Source: Robertkochia sediminum
Lineage (GTDB): Bacteria; Bacteroidota; Bacteroidia; Flavobacteriales; Flavobacteriaceae
Length of the DNA stretch: 64,000 nt
Reading direction: 5' to 3'
Assembly: GCF_016786255.1 (NCBI RefSeq)
Contig: NZ_JADMKT010000062.1
Span: 186,001 to 250,000, forward strand
Positions within the stretch are counted from its first letter, which is position 1. Each line of letters starts with the position of its first letter. Below are positions 52,923 to 61,978 of the stretch, piece after piece. Under the pieces are notes generated by a model that saw only the letters and a list, made by a program, of their open reading frames with translations, had not been told where the DNA came from and did no database searches. Made by a program: the position numbers and the translations under genes.

Positions 52923-53025
52923 GATTCCGGTTTTTAATTGATGTACCTGTTAGTTGCAGGGTGGCATACTTTGTTACAAAACCTTTACCTTGTAACTCAT
53001 AACCCGTAACCCGTAACGTTCAACA

Positions 53026-53961
53026 ATGAAACTCGCTCTCGCACAGATCGCCCCGGTATGGCTCGACAAGCAAAAGACCCTGGAAAAGGTGGTGACCTAT
53101 ATCCAAAAAGCAGGAACAGAAAAGGCCGACCTCGTGGTTTTCGGGGAGGCCTTACTTCCCGGGTATCCCTTTTGGCTGGCGCATTTCAAGGGAGCGGAAT
53201 TCGAGGCGGAGCACAATAAGAAACTCCACGCCCACTACCTTAAAAACAGCGTGTGTATTGAAAACGGCGACCTCCAACCGATATGTGATGCGGCCAAAAC
53301 ATCGGGCACTGCGGTCTACCTGGGGATCATGGAAAAACCCCAGGATCGCGGAGGCCATTCCCTCTACTGTTCCCTGGTGTATGTCGATAAATCGGGAACC
53401 ATACGATCGGTGCATCGCAAGCTACAACCCACTTACGAGGAGCGCCTGTGCTGGTCGCCCGGTGATGGTAACGGACTAAAAACGCACGCCCTCGAGGAGT
53501 TTACCGTGGGCGGACTCAATTGTTGGGAGAACTGGATGCCCATGCCACGGGCAGCCCTCTATGCACAAGGGGAAAACCTGCATATCGCCGTATGGCCCGG
53601 AAACCTCAGCAATACCAAAAACATCACCCGGTTTATCGCCAAAGAATCCCGTAGTTATGTGGTTTCCGTAAGCGGGCTCCATACCAAAAATGACATCCCT
53701 GAAAACACCCCTTATTACGAGGAGCTCATCAAGGTCATGCCCGAGGTATCTGCCAACGGAGGTTCGTGTATTGCCGGTCCTGACGGGGAATGGGTATTGG
53801 AACCCGTCGTGGAAAGGGAAGGCCTTTTTACCGCAGATATCAGCATTGACAAGGTGCTGGAGGAACGCCAGAATTTTGATCCCTCAGGGCATTATTCCCG
53901 TCCGGATGTATTAAAGCTTCAGCTGAATAACGAAAGACAAGGCGTATTGAATCAAGATTAA
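53026..53961 (+). CDS. Nitrilase-type carbon-nitrogen hydrolase
   Basis: The 311-residue protein has the nitrilase triad: E41 in VVFGEALLPGYPFW, K132 in VHRKLQPTYEER and C166 in GGLNCWENWMPMPR. The GYPFW and NCWEN surroundings are those of true nitrilases and cyanide-type hydrolases rather than amidases or carbamoylases. It should convert a nitrile to the acid and ammonia. It is a cytosolic, single-gene unit between SnoaL-like genes on the other strand. Substrate unknown. Confidence 0.9.
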   Translation: MKLALAQIAPVWLDKQKTLEKVVTYIQKAGTEKADLVVFGEALLPGYPFWLAHFKGAEFEAEHNKKLHAHYLKNSVCIENGDLQPICDAAKTSGTAVYLGIMEKPQDRGGHSLYCSLVYVDKSGTIRSVHRKLQPTYEERLCWSPGDGNGLKTHALEEFTVGGLNCWENWMPMPRAALYAQGENLHIAVWPGNLSNTKNITRFIAKESRSYVVSVSGLHTKNDIPENTPYYEELIKVMPEVSANGGSCIAGPDGEWVLEPVVEREGLFTADISIDKVLEERQNFDPSGHYSRPDVLKLQLNNERQGVLNQD

Positions 53962-54167
53962 AGAGTAAAGAATAAAGACAGGTTCCGGGAGTTGGGGAAT
54001 CGGCCATTTACCCATTGCCCATTCGCCCTTTTGCTTTCTCCGCTTTCTTAGCGACTTGGCGACTTTATCCTTTTACCCACATTTGGGAGATCGGTTTGTC
54101 GCTTCGCTCCTCGCGAAGACAATGCGTTCTCTGGATACGAAGCCGCTTAGCAAAGGATAGCTTATCA

Positions 54168-54623
54168 TTACTTATCCACAACCCTACTCCAGCTGTCCAG
54201 ATACATCTTCCAGCCTTCTGCGGTCTTTTTCCATACCACCACATATTTACCCTTCCAGACTACAGTTTCTCCATTTTCATCCTGAGACGTGCCCGAATAA
54301 TACCCGTAATCGTATGCGGTATCGCCTGAGACATGGATCTCTTCCGGAAATAAGTTATGCGAGGTCACCTCAGCCTCATTCTCATTATTCCAGTAGGCTT
54401 TAAGGTCATCTCCGCTAAGGATCTTGCTACCTGCCGGAAAGATCTTGGCATTGTCGGTATACATATTTGTCAGGGCTTCCCCATCACCGGCCACCAAAGC
54501 AGCAGAAAATGCGCGCATTTGTTCCAGAATGGCCTTTCCTTCCGCCTCATCTCCTGAAATGATCTGGGCATTACTCATTAAACTAAAGGTCAGGGCAAAC
54601 AGCAATACAATTCTTGATTTCAT
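54168..54623 (-). CDS. Exported DUF4440/SnoaL-like protein
   Basis: With ATG 54623 (MKSRIVLLFALTFSLMSNAQ) the protein has a signal peptide and an NTF2-like domain of about 130 residues (ILEQMRAFSAALVAGDGEALTNMYTDNAKIFP, then VVWKKTAEGWKMYLDSWSR). It is a paralogue in fold of the protein at 52482. No catalytic residues can be proposed. Confidence 0.85.
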   Translation of the reverse strand: MKSRIVLLFALTFSLMSNAQIISGDEAEGKAILEQMRAFSAALVAGDGEALTNMYTDNAKIFPAGSKILSGDDLKAYWNNENEAEVTSHNLFPEEIHVSGDTAYDYGYYSGTSQDENGETVVWKGKYVVVWKKTAEGWKMYLDSWSRVVDK

Positions 54624-54647
54624 ATCTAGTTGATTTATTTTCAACAA

Positions 54648-54953
54648 GTTACGAATGTTTTAGGGAATAGGGATTCCTCCTTCGCTAAAGCTTTCTCCTT
54701 CACTTATTAGTTTCGGAGAACAAGGCGGACGATGAAATAGGGAATGGGGAATAATTATAGAGGATAGATGCACTCCCTTACCTCTTCACCTCTTTACACC
54801 TTTACTTCCCTTTGGCAGATCGCTTCAGTCACCATGTTCCTTCGCGAAAACATTTCCCTTTCACCCTGCGTAGCTTTAGCGAAGTAGGGCTTTAGCAAAA
54901 AACCCGGGAAGATCTCCCGGGTTTCTGGTTAGTAGGTATGTAAAAAGGATATG
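54648..54953. other. Intergenic region with terminator
   Basis: This 330-base stretch between the DUF4440 gene (ATG 54623) and the end of the hydrolase-type lipoprotein gene shows no gene. It contains low-complexity fragments built on GCTTCGC/CGAAG-type sequences that look like remnants, similar to those at 53962-54167, and one terminator near its right end. Confidence 0.5.
54895..54923 (-). terminator. Rho-independent terminator
   Basis: The stem AAACCCGGGA / TCCCGGGTTT with a short loop is followed on the minus strand by a T-run (A-run on plus at 54895-54901). It lies about 30 bases after the stop of the lipoprotein gene at 54954 and ends that transcript. Confidence 0.85.
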
Positions 54954-56327
54954 CTAATTCGATATCACTCCTTCCAGGTAAGAAATAAACGCCGATGAAC
55001 CGTACATGGCACCCGCATCATGGGCGGCGTTGGGTACGGTGATCAGCTCGGTATGGTTTCCTGAAAAGTAGGTGTTCAGGTAGTTGTTGTAATTTTTTCC
55101 GCGTTCGAGCCTGTTGCTTCCCAGCAGTACGGCAGCACAATCGTCGGTATTCAAGGTTCCCGTGGTCGAGGTGTCGTTCTCCCCGTGAAAGAGGGTCATG
55201 TTCACCGCCGACAATCGCTGTACCACCTCGTTCTTCTCTACCCCGTCCAAATAGGCCGGAGCATAATCGTATCCGTATGGCCAGGAGGTGTATCCCCCGC
55301 AATTGGCAGGAGTACTCCAGCTGCCATTGGATTCATCGAAGCGCTGGCCTGTGGGGTAGAAAAAGTACTGACTGTTCAGCACGCTGTACCCAAAGTTCAG
55401 ACCGGGGTGTTGCGCTGCTACCTCGCTGGAGAGGGCGTAGTAATGGGTGAAGCTCGCTCCGGAAGAATGGCCGGTAACCATCACATTAGCCATATCGGGA
55501 AAACGGGTATCTCCCGTAAACTCGTTGATCAGGGCATCGATCACCGCAAAGGAACTTACCGAGGTGCCGGCATTGCTGGCATTGGCACCAAAACGCCATG
55601 AGCTGCCCCAGAACAATTCGTCTCCACCTGCTGCAGCATCATCTTTAAAATACGGGGCGATCACCAGGGTCTTCCCTTCCAGTGCCGTTCCAGTAATGGT
55701 CTGGTTCATGATCCTGAAATAATTATCGGCATCACGGTTTTGACCGTGTACCACCACGATAAGATTTTTGATCCCGGCCCACACCTGCTCCGGGTCACCG
55801 GTGACATCGTAATTGCTGTAGAACTGGAATCCGTGACCGGTGCCATTCGCATCGATGGAAAACGAACGCAAACAGGCTGCTGTTCCCGAAGTACACGCGC
55901 TAAAGCTATTATCGGCTACCGTAGTAAACCTAAAGGTGAGTGCCTCTTGCAGGCGTTCTCCTTTTTCGCCCAGGCTTCCGGTACGCAGTTCGAATTGGTG
56001 TTCGGCCATAGGCGCAAGGTCATTCAGAGTAATATTCGCCGTAGCAGCCGCATTGGAGTAACTCACCTCAAAGGGTACAGCCCCGTTAGGGTCTGTAATG
56101 CTCAGCGCACTCTCAAAGGCCGATCGCTTCAGGGCCGATGAGAAATTTATACTGATCGTGGTATTCAGGGCCACCCCTTCAGGATTGCTCCTGCCATTCA
56201 TTCCGCTTACCGTTACCCCGAAAACCGAAAGCGCCGGGGCGTCAGTCTCTTCGCTGCCGGAGCTACACCCCACAAGGGTAAGTAAGACCAGGCACAAAGG
56301 CATGAGGCGTTTAAAAAGATCATTCAT
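54954..56327 (-). CDS. Lipoprotein with Ig-like domain and alpha/beta-hydrolase domain
   Basis: The 457-residue protein has a lipobox (VLLTLVGC) followed by SSGSEE. Residues about 30-140 are an SbsA/Big_5-type Ig-like domain (NTTISINFSSALKRSAFESALSI). From about 180 an alpha/beta-hydrolase domain begins (NLIVVVHGQNRDADNYFRI). The nucleophile Ser lies in VTGHSSGASFTHYY (GHSSG), and the late HDAGAMYG carries a likely catalytic His. It is presumably a surface esterase. Substrate unknown. Confidence 0.83.
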   Translation of the reverse strand: MNDLFKRLMPLCLVLLTLVGCSSGSEETDAPALSVFGVTVSGMNGRSNPEGVALNTTISINFSSALKRSAFESALSITDPNGAVPFEVSYSNAAATANITLNDLAPMAEHQFELRTGSLGEKGERLQEALTFRFTTVADNSFSACTSGTAACLRSFSIDANGTGHGFQFYSNYDVTGDPEQVWAGIKNLIVVVHGQNRDADNYFRIMNQTITGTALEGKTLVIAPYFKDDAAAGGDELFWGSSWRFGANASNAGTSVSSFAVIDALINEFTGDTRFPDMANVMVTGHSSGASFTHYYALSSEVAAQHPGLNFGYSVLNSQYFFYPTGQRFDESNGSWSTPANCGGYTSWPYGYDYAPAYLDGVEKNEVVQRLSAVNMTLFHGENDTSTTGTLNTDDCAAVLLGSNRLERGKNYNNYLNTYFSGNHTELITVPNAAHDAGAMYGSSAFISYLEGVISN

Positions 56328-56461
56328 AATAGATAGGGTTGGTTAAAAGTATGGGGATAAATATCGGGATTTCTCCTTCCATTTACCCCCAATCCACTTC
56401 CTGAACTTTACACAAACTCCCGTTTTCCTGAAGATCCCGCGAGTCGTGCAACTAATTATAT

Positions 56462-57454
56462 TTAATTACATTCCGGGTACGGACATGCAGAGTTGGCGTT
56501 GCTGGTTGCTGTCGCCGCACAATCGAGTCCGCCAACCGTCCAGATACCATCCATCTTATAGGCCCAGGTACCGCTGTATTCCCAGCCTTCACCGGTTCCG
56601 TCTACATTGGCATCCCCATAGGTTTCGATCACCACACCGTTCTCAAAGAGCTCGATGGCATCGTCACCATTCTGGTTGGCTGTATCCTGAGAGTCGATCA
56701 CCAGGTCGAACTTATTGGCACAACCTCCGAAATATGCGGTGATGGTTCCCGGCTCACGGGCGATAAGGATATTATCACCTTCCTTAGCAGAAACTGCCGG
56801 AAGCGTAAATTCTTGTCCGTCGGTTCCTCCACCGTTATTGGCAACCCCAATTCCGTAGATACTGAGGTCTTCTACATCTTTATTCACTCTCAGGTGCCAT
56901 GCCTTACCTCCGTTGGTTCCACTTCCGTCCCACAGGAGGGCAAGCACTCCCTTAAGCTCAACGGCCGGGGCACAAAGCGGATACACACAAGATGAAGCAT
57001 CCATGGTCGTCGCTCCTACGGTACAATCCACACCACCGGTGATCCATTCACCGTCGTACTTATACGCCCAGCTTCCGGTATACTCCCATGGCTCTCCTGT
57101 TCCGTCTACATTGGCATCTCCATAGGTTTCGATCACCTGGTCGCCACTAAAGAGTTCGATGGCATCGTCTCCGTTCTGGGTTACAGCAGTAGCCACAGGG
57201 ATCACATGGTCGAATTCTGCAAAGCAGGCTCCAAAATAAGCCTCCAGCAGGGCAGGCTCACGCACCACAAGAATATGGTCTCCGGCAGCAACGCTTATCG
57301 CAGGAAGGTCCAGCTCGCGACCGTCGGTTCCTCCACCGTTATTCGCAATACCGAGTCCGTAAACACTCAGGTCGGCAATCGCTTCATTAGCGATAAGGTG
57401 AATGGCCTTACCGTCATTGGTTCCTGAACCATCCCAGGTCATGGCCATGATCCC
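56462..57454 (-). repeat. Two-copy in-gene domain duplication
   Basis: The two C-terminal domain copies lie at about 57454-56957 and 56956-56470. They keep long identical nucleotide stretches, for example around 56595-56633 and 57108-57147, which suggests recent duplication or ongoing gene conversion. Confidence 0.7.
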
Positions 57455-58243
57455 TTTAAGTGATAATGGGGCTGCCTGTTCCTGAATGGTTACAACAACA
57501 GAAGAAGGCTCTCCGGCATCGGCATTGGTCACAGAGGCGATACCGATAATGATCTCTTCATTGATCTCATTCTCGCTATCGAGTAATGAGGTGATGGTGG
57601 CTGTTGCTTCCAGGCTCCCTGCAGGGATCACCACACTAAGTGGATCCAGGGTGAAGTCGGCATCCAGGGTAGCTGAACCTACTGATTCCAGTACTACAGT
57701 TACGTCGTTATCGGCAGGCTTATCAAGCGCTGCGGTAAGGGTGGCAGAACCACCGTTCTCTTCGATCTCGATCGTAGTTACCGAAAGCGATACCTGAGGC
57801 GGAATAAAGGCCTGGGTGGTGAACGATACTGAAAAATCGTCATTCAGGGTTTCTCCTTTAGCTCCATAAGCACCTGCAGGCAGGCTAATGGTATAGGTGG
57901 TTTCATAGGCCAGTTCATCGCTACTGCTCAACAGCAGGGTCGAATTCGTATTGGTGAAATCCACGTTGAAATCGGCTGCACCGTTCCCGCCGCTAATGCT
58001 CAGATTATCGGTAACCGCTGCGGTAACCATTTCATGAGAAAAGATCAGGCTTATATCAACATTGGTAAGCACGTCGGTAGCGCTATCCTTAAATTCGGCG
58101 CCATTGAGTTCTCCTTCCATAAAGATCAGGTTGGAGTCGTCTATAGCCGCCTCATCGTCGTCGTCACAGGAAACGACCAGGGTAAACATCCCCAGCATAA
58201 AGGCGGGGGCGATATACTTCAAAAGGTTAGACATTTTTTTCAT
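56462..58243 (-). CDS. Surface lipoprotein with Big_5, Calx-beta and duplicated C-terminal domains
   Basis: The 593-residue protein has a lipobox (LGMFTLVVSC) and an acidic linker DDDDEAAIDD. Domains in order are a Big_5 Ig-like unit (about 38-150), a Calx-beta unit (about 152-258), then two copies of a 165-residue domain starting LKGIMAMTWDGSGTNDG and LKGVLALLWDGSGTNGG. The repeated units carry IANNGGGTDG and AIELF... IETYGDANVDGTGE motifs and look like lamin-tail-type domains, often found in surface nucleases and adhesins. It lies 28 bases after the SLC13 gene and is probably part of the Sus-type operon. Confidence 0.85.
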   Translation of the reverse strand: MKKMSNLLKYIAPAFMLGMFTLVVSCDDDDEAAIDDSNLIFMEGELNGAEFKDSATDVLTNVDISLIFSHEMVTAAVTDNLSISGGNGAADFNVDFTNTNSTLLLSSSDELAYETTYTISLPAGAYGAKGETLNDDFSVSFTTQAFIPPQVSLSVTTIEIEENGGSATLTAALDKPADNDVTVVLESVGSATLDADFTLDPLSVVIPAGSLEATATITSLLDSENEINEEIIIGIASVTNADAGEPSSVVVTIQEQAAPLSLKGIMAMTWDGSGTNDGKAIHLIANEAIADLSVYGLGIANNGGGTDGRELDLPAISVAAGDHILVVREPALLEAYFGACFAEFDHVIPVATAVTQNGDDAIELFSGDQVIETYGDANVDGTGEPWEYTGSWAYKYDGEWITGGVDCTVGATTMDASSCVYPLCAPAVELKGVLALLWDGSGTNGGKAWHLRVNKDVEDLSIYGIGVANNGGGTDGQEFTLPAVSAKEGDNILIAREPGTITAYFGGCANKFDLVIDSQDTANQNGDDAIELFENGVVIETYGDANVDGTGEGWEYSGTWAYKMDGIWTVGGLDCAATATSNANSACPYPECN

Positions 58244-58271
58244 ATCAAAGTTTTAATGATTTCTGTGTTGT

Positions 58272-59753
58272 TTAATTGGTTGTTTTTACAAATTCCTGAC
58301 CGAGTGACAGCGGATCGAAATCCCATACCAAGGGTAGCAGGAAATAAACGAATACCGACAAGAGTACAATGGAAATGATGTTCATCCATATTCCGGTACG
58401 TATCATATCGGGTATTCTCAAATATCCCGATCCAAACACCACGGCATTGGGCGGAGTAGCCACCGGAAGCATAAAGGCACAGGAGGCTGCAACGGTCGTG
58501 GCGACCATCAGGATATACGGATTCACCCCCAGCGAGATGGCTACCGGTGCCAGGATAGGCAACAGCATGGCCGTGGTCGCCAGGTTGGAGGTCATTTCGG
58601 TAATGAAGTTCACACTGGCGATAATGAGCACTACCAGCAATACCAATGGGAGGAATTGCAGCAGGGTCATACTGTTACCCAGCCAAACTGCCAGACCGGA
58701 CGATTCAAAGGCGGCGGCCAGGGCCATACCACCCCCAAAGAGGATGATGATCCCCCAGGGCATCTTTACGGCCTCTTCCCAATTGATCAGGTTGCGCGAC
58801 CCTTTGGCCGGCAAACAGAACAGGGCGATACCTGCGCACATGGCTATGATAGTATCGTCTATAGCAGGGAAGATCTTTTGTAAGAAGAACGAGCGGGTGA
58901 TCCAGGCAAAGGCGGTAAGTACGAAAATGGTAAGCACCATCTTCTCTTCCCTTTTCATGGGTCCGAGTTCTGCAATGAGTCTTTGGATCTCTGCCTTACC
59001 TCCCGGGAACTCCTTTTGTTTAAAGGTAAAAGCCTTACGCGTGAGGTAGTACCAGCTTATGGCCAGCAGGAATACCGAAATAGGCAGCCCGAACATCAAC
59101 CACTGGAAAAAGGTGATCTCGATATCGTACACCTCCTGCACATATCCGGCCAGCACCAGGTTGGGTGGTGTCCCGATCAGGGTAGCAATACCACCAATGG
59201 AGGCCGAATAGGCGATGCTGAGCATCAGGGCCTTCCCGAAAATAGCATTCTCATCGGCTACGGTATCGGGGTTGTCTTTAAGCTGACTAATGATCGACAT
59301 GGCAATAGGCAACATCATCACCGAGGTCGCGGTATTGGAGATCCACATACTCATAAAGGCCGTGGCTACCATAAACCCTAAGATGATTCGGGTCACATTG
59401 GTTCCGATCAGGCTAATAATGTGCAAGGCAATACGCTTGTGCAGTCCCCATTTCTCTATGGCTATGGCCAGCATAAATCCGCCCATATAGAGAAAGATGT
59501 ACTTGTGCCCGTACGACGCCGTGGTGCTCACCAGGTCGTTCGCCCCGGTGAGGGGGAACAGCACGATGGGGAGCAGGGCCGTTACGGCAATAGGCACCGC
59601 TTCGGTAACCCACCACAAGGCGATCCACAGGGTGGCGCTTAGCACATCCCAGGCCGCATCCGGCATGCCTCCGGGGGTGTCTATCGCCTGCATGATCAGG
59701 AATAGCACAGGCCCCAGGATGATAAATAAGTTCTTTTTAGTTTGGTTCATCAA
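58272..59753 (-). CDS. SLC13/DASS family sodium:dicarboxylate-type transporter
   Basis: The 493-residue protein has about 11 hydrophobic segments and the DASS-type motifs: SNTATSVMMLPIA (the S-N-T sodium/substrate motif) near residue 155, IATLIGTPPNLVLAGY, and a second repeat NFITEMTSNLATTAMLLPIL with a TSN element. It is predicted to take up dicarboxylates or sulfate with sodium. Its start overlaps the SGNH gene stop by 4 bases (ATGA), so both are co-translated in the SusCD operon. Confidence 0.92.
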   Translation of the reverse strand: MMNQTKKNLFIILGPVLFLIMQAIDTPGGMPDAAWDVLSATLWIALWWVTEAVPIAVTALLPIVLFPLTGANDLVSTTASYGHKYIFLYMGGFMLAIAIEKWGLHKRIALHIISLIGTNVTRIILGFMVATAFMSMWISNTATSVMMLPIAMSIISQLKDNPDTVADENAIFGKALMLSIAYSASIGGIATLIGTPPNLVLAGYVQEVYDIEITFFQWLMFGLPISVFLLAISWYYLTRKAFTFKQKEFPGGKAEIQRLIAELGPMKREEKMVLTIFVLTAFAWITRSFFLQKIFPAIDDTIIAMCAGIALFCLPAKGSRNLINWEEAVKMPWGIIILFGGGMALAAAFESSGLAVWLGNSMTLLQFLPLVLLVVLIIASVNFITEMTSNLATTAMLLPILAPVAISLGVNPYILMVATTVAASCAFMLPVATPPNAVVFGSGYLRIPDMIRTGIWMNIISIVLLSVFVYFLLPLVWDFDPLSLGQEFVKTTN

Positions 59754-60535
59754 TTCGAAAAATTAGTGTTCGCTACATCAAATCGTTCTACAAGGTCTCT
59801 CAGGAATTTTCCGTTCTCCGGCAGGATAAAGGTCAGGTACAACTTCTCTCCATCTGCTGTGATCACCGACAGTCGGTTCGGGATCTCTGCCACCGATCGC
59901 CCCGTGAGGGTCTTATAGATCAGTAAGGCATTGAGGTAGGTCCCTTCCGGGGTCTGATGCTTGTCGTCAAAGAAGAGGTCGAGGTCCGGACGCAGGTTTC
60001 TGGCCTGCTCCCATACCATTCCGGCAGGGATCACGCGAACGCCCTTTTCTTTACCCAGCTTCAGATACTCCTCGGTGATCTCGGGTTGCATCACCGGATT
60101 CGAGTCATAGGCCCAGGTGAGAAAGAGCACAGGCTCTGCCTGCTTTTCCCTTACCAGGTCGATAAACTTCCCGGCGTATTCGCGAAAGCGTTCGGTATGG
60201 GCTATGGTGCTGGTACTGTGATCCTGTATGATCACGCGGCTCCATGACTCTTCTTCTAAACGCTTGCGGGTTTGGGTGTTCTTTTCTCCCTCCCAGTGTT
60301 GTTTCAGGTGACTACCACCCACGGTACTTTGAAAAGCATCAAGGTTCACGCCCTGGTCTTTGGCCATGGCCTCTACCAGTTGGGGAGTATTCCAGAAAAA
60401 GGTGAAACTGTTACCGATGAACAATACGCGTTCTTCTTCATTGTCCTGAGCGCTAACGCTGAGGCTGGCAAGCCCCAGGGTTAGCAATAGGATGATCCAT
60501 TGTATTCGGGATATCATGTTCGCAATTTTATTCAT
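59750..60535 (-). CDS. Exported SGNH-type (DUF4886-like) hydrolase
   Basis: The 261-residue protein has a signal peptide (IILLLTLGLASLSVSAQ). Its SGNH signature is VLFIGNSFTFFW, with Ser in the GNSF block. A TVGGSHLKQHW block and a late FFDDKHQTPEGTYL carry the Asp and His. It resembles DUF4886 proteins near SusCD loci, usually esterases acting on glycans. It begins 4 bases after the susD stop. Substrate unknown. Confidence 0.85.
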   Translation of the reverse strand: MNKIANMISRIQWIILLLTLGLASLSVSAQDNEEERVLFIGNSFTFFWNTPQLVEAMAKDQGVNLDAFQSTVGGSHLKQHWEGEKNTQTRKRLEEESWSRVIIQDHSTSTIAHTERFREYAGKFIDLVREKQAEPVLFLTWAYDSNPVMQPEITEEYLKLGKEKGVRVIPAGMVWEQARNLRPDLDLFFDDKHQTPEGTYLNALLIYKTLTGRSVAEIPNRLSVITADGEKLYLTFILPENGKFLRDLVERFDVANTNFSN

Positions 60536-60539
60536 CTAC

Positions 60540-61967
60540 TTATTGGTTTACCGGGGTCGGTGCAAAGAAGTCCGGAATTGGGTTCGGAGCATTCTCATTA
60601 CGATCTACTTCGGTTTGCGGGATCAGGAAGCGCTGTGGCAACTGGCTACCCGTGTTTGGTGTTACCGGAACACGCACTGACGCTTCTCCCTCTGTTCTTC
60701 GGGTGTCATTAAAAGTTTCAATTTGACCGAAAAGGGTAATATAGCGCTCTTCGAGGATCTCTCTGAGCAGGGCATCGGCAGGAGCGATCCCGTCGGTATT
60801 CTCGATCCCTCCGTTATCAAAGTCGGCTGCCACATAGGCGTCGTATTGAATATCGGCCGCATCGGCGCTGGTCATATAACCACCTCCGGCCAGGTAGGCT
60901 CGGTATTCGTTAAGATGGGTGAGTCCGGTATCGAAGCCTCCCGAACGCAGTCCGGCCTCGGCCAGGATGAGCATGTTCTCTTCGAAGGTCACCAAAGGAG
61001 CAGAAGCCTCCATAGCTGCAAATCCGTTATTCGTATTCGGCTGTATCCCTACACTGTTCTTGGTGAGCAGGTATTTAAAGCGTCCGGCCTCATTGGTCTT
61101 AGCGTTACCGCGGTAGTTCGCCGGGATCGGATTTCCTGTTCCCGGTTCGATGAGGCTCGCCATAAAGTCGGATACTACGAGGTCTGCACCGCGGGTTTCC
61201 AGGGCAAAGAACTGATAATAGAGATTGTTGGCTTCCTGGGCCGAACCGGCGGGTGCCATCATATTGTTAGCAGGATCTGCGATCCCGTTCTGAGCGGCAC
61301 TATAGGCCATGGCATATTCTCCGGTGTGCATATAAAAACGGGCTTTCAGGGTATATGCAGCAGCGATCCATTGTTGCGGATTCCCGTCAAAATAGATCTC
61401 TGTTCCCGATTGTGGTCTTCCGGTTCCCGCAGCGAGGTCGGCAATGGCTGCATCCAGCAGGCCTTGTACCTTGGCATATACTGTAAGCTGATCTTCGTAT
61501 ACCGGATTCAGCACGTTCTCTTCGGCTGCTTCGTCAAAAGGAATATTCCCGAAAAGGGAGGTTGCCGTTCCGAAGGCATAGGCCTGAAGTACGCGGGTGA
61601 TACCTCGGGAAACGGGAGCTTCTTCCCCATTTTCAGCGATCACATCTTCGGCGATCTTGGCATTTCTAATGGTATTTACAAAGGTGGCATACCACAGCGG
61701 ATCAAAATCACTCGCAATAACCGAGTATTGAGAGAATCCCAAATGCTGACGATCGATCCCGGTAAATTGTCCGGCGAAGATCCCGGCTCTTCGGGCCGAT
61801 TCTCCTGTTTGCAATACGATATTTCCGACCTCAGCCCCTGTGATAATATTCTCGTACGGACTGCTGGTCACATTGTTGGGGTCCTGGTTGATGTCTCCCA
61901 CTGCTTCACTGCAAGACCAGAGACACAGGGCGGCTCCTAAACTATATATTAGCGTTTTCATTTTCAT
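60540..61967 (-). CDS. susD: SusD/RagB-type outer-membrane lipoprotein
   Basis: The 475-residue protein has a lipobox (LGAALCLWSC) and the SusD-like pattern: an N-terminal TPR-like helical core (INQDPNNVTSSPYENII, RGITRVLQAYAFG) and a C-terminal LREILEERYITLFGQIETFNDTRR. It is of the RagB/SusD-like_2 type. It binds the substrate at the cell surface and closes the SusC barrel like a lid. It is 11 bases after susC. Confidence 0.94.
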   Translation of the reverse strand: MKMKTLIYSLGAALCLWSCSEAVGDINQDPNNVTSSPYENIITGAEVGNIVLQTGESARRAGIFAGQFTGIDRQHLGFSQYSVIASDFDPLWYATFVNTIRNAKIAEDVIAENGEEAPVSRGITRVLQAYAFGTATSLFGNIPFDEAAEENVLNPVYEDQLTVYAKVQGLLDAAIADLAAGTGRPQSGTEIYFDGNPQQWIAAAYTLKARFYMHTGEYAMAYSAAQNGIADPANNMMAPAGSAQEANNLYYQFFALETRGADLVVSDFMASLIEPGTGNPIPANYRGNAKTNEAGRFKYLLTKNSVGIQPNTNNGFAAMEASAPLVTFEENMLILAEAGLRSGGFDTGLTHLNEYRAYLAGGGYMTSADAADIQYDAYVAADFDNGGIENTDGIAPADALLREILEERYITLFGQIETFNDTRRTEGEASVRVPVTPNTGSQLPQRFLIPQTEVDRNENAPNPIPDFFAPTPVNQ

Positions 61968-61978
61968 CGTTTTAATAA

